Below are positions 54,351 through 62,112 of a stretch of DNA of 64,000 nucleotides, one piece after another. How positions within the stretch are numbered: position 1 is the first letter of the stretch; every line of letters begins with the position of its first letter. The position numbers and the translations under genes were made by a program. This DNA comes from an uncultured Roseibium sp. (GTDB lineage Bacteria > Pseudomonadota > Alphaproteobacteria > Rhizobiales > Stappiaceae), in NCBI RefSeq assembly GCF_963675985.1, contig NZ_OY780957.1, forward strand, positions 186,001-250,000, written 5' to 3'. The notes beneath the pieces were generated by a model. It had not been told where the DNA came from, did no database searches, and saw only the letters and a program-made list of their open reading frames with translations.

Positions 54351-55403
54351 ATGAAAACCAACCGTATTCTGGCAACAGTCAGCCTGGTGGCCCTGACGTT
54401 CACCACCACCGCGCCGGCCTTTGCTGCCGGAGAATTGAACATCCTGACATGGGAAGGCTACGCGGACCCGAGCTTCATCAAGCCTTTCGAAGAAGCAAGC
54501 GGCTGCAAGGTGAACGCAACTTACGTGGGGTCGAACGACGATTTCGCGCCCAAGCTCGCCGCCGGCGGTGGCGTGTTCGATCTGGTCTCACCGTCAATCG
54601 ATACCACGGCACCGTTGATCGCAGCCGGTTTCGTCGATGAGATCGACACGTCGAAGCTCGACAACTGGGACGACATCTACGAAAAATTCCGCACCGCCGA
54701 CGGCATCAACGCGGACGGCAAGGTCTACGGCGTTCCCTACGCCTGGGGCGCGATCGCCTTCATGTACCGGCCTGACAAGTTCGAAAAAGCCCCGACGTCG
54801 ATCGCCGATCTCTGGGACCCGGCCCTGAAGGGCAAGGTCTCCCTTTGGGACGACAAGAGCGCGATCTATGTGGCCGCGCGCCTGAACGGCGACAACGATA
54901 TCTACAACCTGACCGACGAGCAGATTGCGGCCGCGCAGAAGAAGCTGATCGAACAGCGTCCGCTCATCCGCAAGTACTGGTCGACCGCAGGCGAGCTGGT
55001 CGATCTCTACAAGTCCGGCGAAGTCTGGATCTCCAACACCTGGGCCGGATACCAGTCCTCACTGCTCGAGAAGGAAGGCGTCAAGGTCGTTGAATTCATC
55101 CCGAAGGAAAACGCCGAAGGCTGGATGGACAGCTTCATGGTCGTGAAGGGCACGCCGAATGAGGATTGCGCCTACAAGTTCCTGAACATGATGACCAGCG
55201 AACCGGGCCAGTGCGGTGTTGCCAACGTGAACGGCTACTCGGTCGCAAACCCGGTCGCGGCCAAGAAATGCATGAGTGAAGAGCAGTTCACCTCACTTCA
55301 TCAGGATGACCCGGATTACCTCGACAGTCTCCTGCTCTGGAAGAACCTCGGCGCACGGCTGCCGGCGTACACCAACGCCTGGAACGCCGTGAAGGCTCAG
55401 TAA
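54351..55403 (+). CDS. ABC transporter substrate-binding protein, spermidine/putrescine type (PotD/PotF-like)
   Basis: This 350-residue periplasmic protein has a signal peptide ending at TAPAFAAGE and the PotD-family pattern: [20 protein letters not shown] near 28, [37 protein letters not shown] and [11 protein letters not shown]. It binds polyamines or a similar amine/amino acid in the periplasm. It starts 33 bases after the regulator and is separated from the ATPase gene by 53 bases that contain a stable stem-loop. Confidence 0.93.
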   Translation: MKTNRILATVSLVALTFTTTAPAFAAGELNILTWEGYADPSFIKPFEEASGCKVNATYVGSNDDFAPKLAAGGGVFDLVSPSIDTTAPLIAAGFVDEIDTSKLDNWDDIYEKFRTADGINADGKVYGVPYAWGAIAFMYRPDKFEKAPTSIADLWDPALKGKVSLWDDKSAIYVAARLNGDNDIYNLTDEQIAAAQKKLIEQRPLIRKYWSTAGELVDLYKSGEVWISNTWAGYQSSLLEKEGVKVVEFIPKENAEGWMDSFMVVKGTPNEDCAYKFLNMMTSEPGQCGVANVNGYSVANPVAAKKCMSEEQFTSLHQDDPDYLDSLLLWKNLGARLPAYTNAWNAVKAQ

Positions 55404-55412
55404 CAAAACAGC

Positions 55413-55438
55413 CCCGGGTCTGGACGCCCAGGCCCGGG
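55413..55438 (+). terminator. Stem-loop after the binding-protein gene (mRNA stabiliser or attenuator)
   Basis: CCCGGGTCTGG (55413-55423) pairs with CCAGGCCCGGG (55428-55438) through one G-T wobble and a four-base loop. No T-run follows, so it more likely protects the upstream binding-protein mRNA or reduces downstream expression. Confidence 0.5.
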
Positions 55439-55456
55439 ATCTGCCTGGAGACCGGA

Positions 55457-56531
55457 ATGACCGAGATCGTTCGGATAGAAAATCTGTCGAAGCATTTTGG
55501 CAACGTCATCGGCGTGGACCAGCTCGACCTGAGCATCAACGCCGGCGAGTTCGTGACCCTGCTCGGCCCGTCGGGCTGCGGAAAATCGACCCTGCTGCGC
55601 ATGATCGGCGGCTTTGAGGAGCCCGACCGACGGCCGCATCTGGCTGGATGGCAAGGACGTTTCGCACCTTCCTCCCAACAAGCGGGAAGTGAACATGGTC
55701 TTCCAGGACTATGCCCTGTTTCCGCACATGACGGTCGGCAGGAACGTCGGCTACGGCCTGCGGGTCTCGGGCGTCGCCAAAGCGGAGATCGAACAACGCG
55801 CCCGCGAAGCGCTCGGCCTTGTCGGCCTGGCCGAAAAATACGACTCCAAACCCCATGAATTGTCGGGCGGGCAGCGCCAGCGCGTTGCCCTGGCACGGGC
55901 ATTGGTCCGCCGTCCGAAGGTTCTCCTCCTCGACGAACCGCTGTCCGCGCTGGACGCAAATCTGCGCGAAGCCATGCAGGTCGAGCTTCGTCACCTTCAC
56001 CAGAAGGTCGGCCTGACCTTCATCATGGTGACCCATGACCAGGACGAAGCCCTCGCCATGGCCGACCGGGTGCTGGTGATGCGCAGCGGCAAGGTGGTTC
56101 AGGACGGAACGCCCGACGACCTCTACGACCGCCCGGCGAACCCCTATGTGGCCGGGTTTGTCGGAACCACGAATTTGTTCGAGTCAGCGGTGGAAGCCGG
56201 ACGCGTCGACTGCTTTGGGCAGGTGTTGTCGCTCCCCGGTCATCTCTCGTCCCGCAAGAACGGCCTGTTCGGCTTCCGCCCGGAAAAGGTTCAGGTTCTG
56301 GACACCGACTCCGCTCAAGCCGCCAACGTTCTGCAAGGGACGGTGGAAGAGGTGCTCTATCACGGCTCCATGGCGCGGATCGTTCTCAAGCTGCCCAAGG
56401 GAACGATCCTCCTGGAGTTGCAGAACAGGCATCTCGGCGGACGATCCGGACTGCCGCGAAACGGAACGGCCCTCTCGGTCACGGTCGATCCGGAGGCGAT
56501 CATGGTCTTCGATGCGGAGGCCGCGGCATGA
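55457..56531 (+). pseudogene. ABC transporter ATPase, PotA/PotG-like, with a one-base frameshift
   Basis: The gene starts at ATG 55457 ([21 protein letters not shown]) and carries Walker [10 protein letters not shown] (about 36-44), but the frame breaks after GGFEEP. From about 55624 the rest continues in another frame: [20 protein letters not shown], the Q-loop [12 protein letters not shown], signature LSGGQRQRVALARAL, Walker B VLLLDEPLSALDA, the H-loop THDQDEALAM and a C-terminal TOBE-type region. Deleting one C from the CCC at 55622-55624 would restore EEPTDGRIW. It is therefore a sequence error or a recent frameshift in an otherwise intact 357-residue gene. Overlap of ATGA with the permease is kept. 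Confidence 0.85.
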
Positions 56532-57391
56532 TCACCGCCCAACGTCTTCGATCGGGACTTGTCCTGTCCCCGCCGATCCTGTGGACGATCGTGTTCATGT
56601 TCGTGCCCTACACGATCCTGCTCGTCTACTCGTTCTGGAAAACCCAATACCCGATCTTCGTCCCGGCCTTCCAGTTCGGCAACTACATCGAGCTGGTGCG
56701 CGACCCGCAATATGTCCGCGTTCTTCTGCGCACCCTCAAGATCGCCGGCCTGGTCAGTTTCCTCGCGCTGCTGCTGGCCTATCCTTACGCCTATTTCCTG
56801 GTGTTCAAGGTCAAGAACGCCTCGGCCCGCACAGCACTCTACATGGCCGTCGTCGCCCCTCTCTGGGTCAGCTATCTGCTGCGGGCCTATACCTGGAAGA
56901 CGATCCTGGGAACGCAAGGCATCCTCAATTCCTTCCTGATGTCCACCGGCGTGATCAGTGAGCCGTCGTCGATCTTCCTCTACAATCAGGCAGCGATGGT
57001 GCTCACGCTCACCTACGTCTTCATCCCCTTCATGGTGATGCCGATCTACGCCGCCCTGGAGAAGATCCCCGTGTCGCTGAAAGAGGCGTCCGCCGATCTC
57101 GGCGAAGGCCGTCTTGCCACCTTCTGGAAAGTGACCTTCCCCCTGTCCATGACCGGTGTGGTCGCGGGGTTCACCATGACCTTCTGCCTGTCGTTCGGCG
57201 ACTTCATCGCCCCCTTCCTGGTGGGCGGCCCGGACGGGATCATGATCGCCAACGTGATCGCCTCGCAGTTCGGCGCGGCCCTGAACTGGCCGCTGGGCTC
57301 CGCCCTGGCCCTGGTGATGCTCGTGATCGTCCTCGGCATCATTTCCGCATCGGACCGGTTTGAACGTCTTGGAGCGGGGCGCCTGTCATGA
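56528..57391 (+). CDS. ABC transporter permease, PotB/PotH-like
   Basis: This 287-residue inner-membrane protein has six hydrophobic segments and the permease EAA loop (KIPVSLKEASADLGEGRLATFW near 178-200). N-terminal residues (LSPPILWTIVFMFVPYTILLVYSF) form the first helix. It overlaps both the ATPase and the second permease by four bases. It forms half the membrane channel of the polyamine-type importer. Confidence 0.92.
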   Translation: MITAQRLRSGLVLSPPILWTIVFMFVPYTILLVYSFWKTQYPIFVPAFQFGNYIELVRDPQYVRVLLRTLKIAGLVSFLALLLAYPYAYFLVFKVKNASARTALYMAVVAPLWVSYLLRAYTWKTILGTQGILNSFLMSTGVISEPSSIFLYNQAAMVLTLTYVFIPFMVMPIYAALEKIPVSLKEASADLGEGRLATFWKVTFPLSMTGVVAGFTMTFCLSFGDFIAPFLVGGPDGIMIANVIASQFGAALNWPLGSALALVMLVIVLGIISASDRFERLGAGRLS

Positions 57392-58206
57392 TCGGCTACA
57401 CAAAAACGTCCAACCAGGCGAGACTGCGTCTGGAAAAGGCCGCCTGGGGCCTCGGCATCGTCGGCATTCTGGCCTTTCTCTACATCCCGATCGCCGTGCT
57501 CGTCGCCTACAGCTTCAACGACTCCCGCTCGCTCAGCTGGCCGATGACCGGCTTCACGCTGGACTGGTATGTGAAGCTGTCGCAAAACGAGCAGCTGATC
57601 ACCGCGACTTGGAACTCGCTTTATGTCGCGGCCTGCGCCACGGCTTTGACCCTTGTGATCGGTGTGCCCGCGGCCATTGCCCTCGACCGGTTCGACTTCC
57701 CCGGCAAGGGCGTCTTCCGCAAACTCATCCTGCTGCCGATCTCGCTGCCGGGCATCGTTACGGGCATTTCCATGCTGACCATGTTCCGGCTGTTCGGCTT
57801 CAATCTGAGCCTGCAGACCGTCATTCTGGGTCATGCCACAGCACTTCTCGCCGTTGTCGTCACCCAGGTCTACGCCCGTCTTCAGCGGGTTCCGAAAAGC
57901 TACGCGGAAGCCTCTTCCGACCTGGGCGCAAGCGGCCTGCAGACATTCCTTCTGGTGACCTTGCCAAACATCCGTTCGGCGGTGATCGGCGCTGGCCTTC
58001 TCAGCTTCACGCTCAGCTTCGACGAGATCCCCGTCACCTTCTTCCTGACCGGTCGGGACAACACCCTGCCGATGTACATCTGGTCGACGCTGAGACGCGG
58101 CCTGACACCGGAAATCAACGCCGTCGGCGCGCTGATCGTCGCCGCCTCGGCCATCCTCATCCTCGTTTCCGTGGTTCTGCTGCGGGACAATACAAACGCC
58201 CGGTAA
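57388..58206 (+). CDS. ABC transporter permease, PotC/PotI-like
   Basis: This 272-residue permease has six membrane segments, GILAFLYIPIAVLVAYSFND near the N-terminus, and the EAA loop QRVPKSYAEASSDLGASGLQ near 170-190. It ends 25 bases before the aldehyde dehydrogenase gene, and overlaps the first permease by ATGA. Together the SBP, ATPase and two permeases form a PotFGHI-like importer. Confidence 0.92.
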   Translation: MIGYTKTSNQARLRLEKAAWGLGIVGILAFLYIPIAVLVAYSFNDSRSLSWPMTGFTLDWYVKLSQNEQLITATWNSLYVAACATALTLVIGVPAAIALDRFDFPGKGVFRKLILLPISLPGIVTGISMLTMFRLFGFNLSLQTVILGHATALLAVVVTQVYARLQRVPKSYAEASSDLGASGLQTFLLVTLPNIRSAVIGAGLLSFTLSFDEIPVTFFLTGRDNTLPMYIWSTLRRGLTPEINAVGALIVAASAILILVSVVLLRDNTNAR

Positions 58207-58231
58207 AGGGCAAAAATCCGGAGGTTTCAAA

Positions 58232-59719
58232 ATGAACAAGCATAGCAGCGCACATTCGGACGTCCTCAAGGCCGCGTTCATCGACGGAACCTGGAAGGAC
58301 GGCTCCGCAGGCACGTTCGAGGTCCGCAATCCGCACAATGGCGAAGTGCTGCACAATGTCGGCTACGCCGGTCCGGACGATGTCGAGGCGGCCATTGCCT
58401 CCGCCCGCAAGGCACAGCCGGCCTGGGCGGCGCTCTCCACCATCGAGCGTGCGCAGATCATGCGCCGCGTGCACCAGATCTTCCTGGAGCGCGCCGAACC
58501 GATCGCCCAGATGATCACCGCCGAGATCGGCAAGACCATCAACGATGCGCGCGAGGAAGTGTTCGAATATTCCGCACCGTCCTGGGCCAAGTCGGCCGAG
58601 GAAATCCTGCGCCATCGCGGCCTGAGCTTTCCCTCCACCCAGGAGCGCACACGCAACAAGCGCCTGGTCATGAGCCATCGGCCGCTCGGTGTCGTGGCGG
58701 CCATCACGCCCTATAACTTCCCGACCGACATTTCCTCCATCGCCCTTGCCCATATTGCGGCTGCCGGCAACACGGTCATCTGGAAGCCGTCGGAATACGC
58801 GGCTGTTTCCTGCGCCATGCTCGGCGAGATCTTCAAGGACGCAGGCGTTCCGGACGGGGTCATCAACATCGTGCAGGGCAAAGGCGATGTCGGCGCGGCT
58901 CTTGTCGATTCCAAGGACGTTGACGGGGTCTTCTTCACCGGCTCGACCGCGACCGGTCGCAAGATCGCAGAAAAATGCGCGCTGCGCCCGCACCTCCTGG
59001 AGCTTGGCGGAGACGGCCCCTTCATCATCATGGACGATGCCGATGTCGACGCGGCCGTCGATGGCGCGATGAACGGCTGCTTCTACTATTCCGGCCAGGT
59101 CTGCACCTCCGCCGAGCGCGTGCTCGTCCATGAAAAGGTCTATGACGAATTTCTGGAGAAGCTCAGCGCAAAGGCGGCAGCTCTGAAGATCGGCAACCCG
59201 GCCGAGGAAGACACCGAAATGGGCCCGCTGTGCAACAAGGACACGCTCGCCCGGGTCAAGGCCCATGTCGACGATGCTGTCGCCAAGGGTGCGAAGATCG
59301 AGCAGTTCGGACCCGAAGAGGGGCTGTACTACCCGGCGACCATTCTGACCGGCGTTACCACCGACATGGACATCATGCGCGAAGAAACCTTCGGCCCGGT
59401 CGCGCCGATCTACAAGTTCTCCGACGTGCAGGAAGCCATCGACATCGCGCATATCTCCGGCCTCGGCCTGATCGCGTCCTTGTGGACGAAGGATCTGGCG
59501 ACTGCCTGGAGGGTCGGAGAAGCCCTGCCGCACGGCTCGGTGAACATCAACGAGACCTCCAACTACTGGGACCAGCTGGCCCCGTTCGGGGGCGCCGGAC
59601 AATCGGGTGTCGGTCGGGAACTCAGCCAGTGGTTCCTGGAAACCTTCACCGAAAAGAAACTTCTGGTGTTTGATCTGGGCGGTGAAACCTACAACCGTCG
59701 CGCCGAAGGCGGCTGGTAG
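58232..59719 (+). CDS. Aldehyde dehydrogenase (NAD(P)+-dependent), amine catabolism
   Basis: This 495-residue enzyme has the full ALDH pattern: ITPYNFPTDISSIALAHIAA near 153, the NAD-binding GSTATGRKIAEK near 237, catalytic E257 in LELGGDGP and catalytic C291 in GQVCTSAERV. It would oxidise an aldehyde produced after amine transamination or oxidation, such as 3-aminopropanal or 4-aminobutanal, or succinate semialdehyde. It belongs to the amine transporter operon by close spacing (25 bases). Which aldehyde is the substrate cannot be decided. A terminator hairpin follows the gene. Confidence 0.9.
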   Translation: MNKHSSAHSDVLKAAFIDGTWKDGSAGTFEVRNPHNGEVLHNVGYAGPDDVEAAIASARKAQPAWAALSTIERAQIMRRVHQIFLERAEPIAQMITAEIGKTINDAREEVFEYSAPSWAKSAEEILRHRGLSFPSTQERTRNKRLVMSHRPLGVVAAITPYNFPTDISSIALAHIAAAGNTVIWKPSEYAAVSCAMLGEIFKDAGVPDGVINIVQGKGDVGAALVDSKDVDGVFFTGSTATGRKIAEKCALRPHLLELGGDGPFIIMDDADVDAAVDGAMNGCFYYSGQVCTSAERVLVHEKVYDEFLEKLSAKAAALKIGNPAEEDTEMGPLCNKDTLARVKAHVDDAVAKGAKIEQFGPEEGLYYPATILTGVTTDMDIMREETFGPVAPIYKFSDVQEAIDIAHISGLGLIASLWTKDLATAWRVGEALPHGSVNINETSNYWDQLAPFGGAGQSGVGRELSQWFLETFTEKKLLVFDLGGETYNRRAEGGW

Positions 59720-59727
59720 GCTGAAGA

Positions 59728-59762
59728 AGGCGGTCCGGCAATAGCTGCCCGACCGCCTTTCC
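59728..59762 (+). terminator. Terminator hairpin after the aldehyde dehydrogenase
   Basis: AGGCGGTCCGGCA (59728-59740) pairs with TGCCCGACCGCCT (59746-59758) with one mismatch and a five-base loop, followed by TTCCC. It may end the transporter operon before the SMR gene. Confidence 0.6.
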
Positions 59763-59790
59763 CTCTATTCGGCAGGAGGTACTCCCGACC

Positions 59791-60114
59791 ATGCCCTGGT
59801 TGTTCCTGATCCTGGCGATTCTGGCGGAAGTGGTCGCCACGTCCGCGCTGAAAGCCTCCAATGGCATGACCCATTGGCCGGCAGCGGCCCTGACCGTGTG
59901 CGGATATGCCGTCTCGTTCTACTTTCTGGGGCTAGCGTTCCGGGTGATCCCGCTGGGTGTGGCCTATGCCGTTTGGGCCGGCCTCGGCATCGTCGCCGTG
60001 ACCCTGATCGGCGTCTTCTGGTTCGGCCAGTCACTCAACCTGTGGGGCTTTATCGGCATCGCCATGATCCTGGGCGGCGTCCTGATGCTCAGGCTGCTTG
60101 CGCCGCTCAGTTAG
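59791..60114 (+). CDS. Small multidrug resistance (SMR) family transporter, EmrE-like
   Basis: This 107-residue, four-helix protein has the SMR pattern: a conserved membrane glutamate in LAILAEVVATSALK (E13), then the GLAFRVIPLGVAYAVWAGLG loop-3 signature and GFIGIAMILGGV in helix 4. It pumps small cations, quaternary amines or guanidinium out in exchange for protons. Located between two aldehyde dehydrogenase genes, it may export a toxic amine or guanidine intermediate. RBS GGAGG lies about 12 bases upstream. Confidence 0.9.
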   Translation: MPWLFLILAILAEVVATSALKASNGMTHWPAAALTVCGYAVSFYFLGLAFRVIPLGVAYAVWAGLGIVAVTLIGVFWFGQSLNLWGFIGIAMILGGVLMLRLLAPLS

Positions 60115-60195
60115 CAGCCGAAGACAACCGGAATAAAGACAACAGGTCTCAATTCTCCGCGGCCGGTTACGGCGCGCATTCTACAAGGAAGTTCG

Positions 60196-61623
60196 ATGAT
60201 GGACACGCAAATGCTGATCGGTTCGGCTTTCGAAGCCGGAACGGAAACCGAGGAAACCATTTACAATCCGCGCACCGGAGAAACGGTCCTGAACTTGGCC
60301 GAAGCCTCCATCGATCAGGTGGAGCGCGCAGTCGCGGCCGCCGACAAGGCGTTCGAGACATGGTCGCAGACCACGCCGGCGGAACGCGCCGGCTATCTGC
60401 TGAAGATCGCGGACCGGATCGAGGCGGAAGCCGACGGTTTTGCCGCCCTTGAAGCCATCAACTGCGGCAAGCCGATCAACGCGGTCAAGAACGACGAGAT
60501 GCCGGCCATCATCGACTGCTACCGTTTCTTCGCCGGTGCCGCCCGCTGCGTTCCGGCAAGTGCGGCCGGCGAATACATGGCGGGGCACACCTCCATGATC
60601 CGTCGCGACCCGATCGGCATCGTCGCCTCCATCGCGCCCTGGAACTATCCCCTGATGATGATGGCCTGGAAGCTGGCACCGGCGATCGCCGGCGGCAACA
60701 CCGTCATCTTCAAGCCGTCCGAACAGACGCCGCTGACGGCGCTGAAGATGGCGAAAATTCTTGCAGATGTGCTCCCGGAAGGGGTCGTCAACATCGTGCT
60801 CGGTCGCGGTGCGACCGTCGGCAACGCGCTGATCAATCATCCCAAGGTCAATATGATCTCCATCACCGGAGACGTGGGCACGGGCAAGAAGATCATGCAG
60901 GCCGCCTCACAGACGGTGAAGCGCACCCACCTGGAACTGGGCGGCAAGGCGCCGGTCATCGTTTTCGACGATGCGGACCTGGAAGCGGTCGTCGAGGGCC
61001 TGCGCGCCTTCAGTTATTACAATTCCGGCCAGGACTGCACGGCCGCCTGCCGGATCTATGCCGACGCGAAGATCTATGACAGCTTCGTTGCCGACCTCGC
61101 TTCAGAAGTTTCCAAGATCGCCTACGCGCAGGCAGACGACGAACAGAACGAAATCGGCCCGCTGATTTCCATGCGTCAGAGGGACCGGGTCGCGGGCTTC
61201 GTCGAACGCGCGCTGGAACAGCCCCACATGGAAGCGGTCGCCGGCGGCAAGGTGCATGACGGTAACGGCTTCTATTATCAGCCGACCGTGATTGCCGGTG
61301 CCCTTCAGTCCGATGAGATCGTCCGCAAGGAAGTGTTCGGTCCGGTGGTGTCGGTCACGCGGTTCAGCGACGTCGATGAAGCCGTCAACTGGGCGAACGA
61401 CAGCGACTACGGCCTGGCATCCTCGGTCTGGACGAAGGACGTCTCCCGCGCCATGGCAACGTCCGCGCGTCTGCGCTACGGCTGCACCTGGGTGAACACC
61501 CATTTCATGCTGGTCAACGAGATGCCGCATGGCGGCCTGAAGCAGTCCGGCTACGGCAAGGACATGTCTCATTACGCGCTCGAGGACTACACCGCCGTCC
61601 GCCATGTCATGATCGCGCACTAG
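60196..61623 (+). CDS. patD: Gamma-aminobutyraldehyde dehydrogenase PatD-like
   Basis: This 475-residue ALDH has [19 protein letters not shown] near 150, E247 in LELGGKAP and C281 in SGQDCTA. Its C-terminus, [20 protein letters not shown] then TAVRHVM, closely follows E. coli PatD (YdcW). It oxidises 4-aminobutanal from putrescine breakdown to GABA. Betaine aldehyde dehydrogenases are near relatives and remain an alternative. Starts at ATG 60196 (ATG 60199 also possible), 81 bases after the SMR gene. Confidence 0.88.
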   Translation: MMDTQMLIGSAFEAGTETEETIYNPRTGETVLNLAEASIDQVERAVAAADKAFETWSQTTPAERAGYLLKIADRIEAEADGFAALEAINCGKPINAVKNDEMPAIIDCYRFFAGAARCVPASAAGEYMAGHTSMIRRDPIGIVASIAPWNYPLMMMAWKLAPAIAGGNTVIFKPSEQTPLTALKMAKILADVLPEGVVNIVLGRGATVGNALINHPKVNMISITGDVGTGKKIMQAASQTVKRTHLELGGKAPVIVFDDADLEAVVEGLRAFSYYNSGQDCTAACRIYADAKIYDSFVADLASEVSKIAYAQADDEQNEIGPLISMRQRDRVAGFVERALEQPHMEAVAGGKVHDGNGFYYQPTVIAGALQSDEIVRKEVFGPVVSVTRFSDVDEAVNWANDSDYGLASSVWTKDVSRAMATSARLRYGCTWVNTHFMLVNEMPHGGLKQSGYGKDMSHYALEDYTAVRHVMIAH

Positions 61624-61649
61624 GTCACGGTCTGCAGCTCACCAGAAAC

Positions 61650-61680
61650 AGGCGACCGGATGGACACGTCCGGCGCCTTT
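61650..61680 (+). terminator. Hairpin after patD
   Basis: AGGCGACCGGA (61650-61660) pairs with TCCGGCGCCT (61669-61678) with a bulged A and an eight-base loop, followed by TTTCC. It lies 26 bases after the patD stop and could also end the remnant gene on the opposite strand. Confidence 0.5.
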
Positions 61681-61693
61681 CCATCCAATAATG

Positions 61694-62050
61694 TCAGCAG
61701 TCCTGATCGACAGGCGTGAGCACGAAATCGAAGGGCGAACGCCAGATGGTGCGGCCATCGTTGACGTGAATGAACGGGGCAACCAGGGTCTGCTTGATAT
61801 CGAACACCGTGTCGGAGGGGATGTAGGGATCGTCGCCGACGAAGGTGTGCGTGACCAGCTTCTGGAAGCCCGGTGCCGTAACCAGAAAATGCATGTGCGC
61901 CGGGCGGTAGGGATGGCGACCGAGAACTGACAGCATCTTGCCGACGGGACCGTCGTCCGGGATCGGATAGGACACCGGCTTGATACCGATGAAGCTGTAG
62001 GAGCCGACCTTGCGCGTGGTGAAGGTCGATGACACGCCCCAAAAAGACAT
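61694..62050 (-). pseudogene. C-terminal remnant of an intradiol ring-cleavage dioxygenase (catechol/hydroxyquinol 1,2-dioxygenase)
   Basis: The minus strand encodes only the last 110-120 residues of an intradiol dioxygenase: TRKVGSYSFIGIKPVSYPIP (with the iron tyrosine), DDGPVGKMLSVLGRHPYRPA, HMHFLVTAPGFQKLVTHTFV (iron histidines), and DPYIPSDTVFDIKQTLVAPF. Complete enzymes are about 280-300 residues; the N-terminal cap and the upper catalytic domain are missing. The frame is open upstream to 62128 but that sequence shows no dioxygenase homology and overlaps the transglutaminase gene start. It is a decayed or truncated gene, most likely cut when the neighbouring gene was joined. The C-terminal domain would not be active alone. 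Confidence 0.75.
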
Positions 62051-62112
62051 GGTGCGCCGCAAGATTTTGTGAAACCTTCTTATCAAGGAGCAGCAGCCAG
62101 ACCGGACGGACC

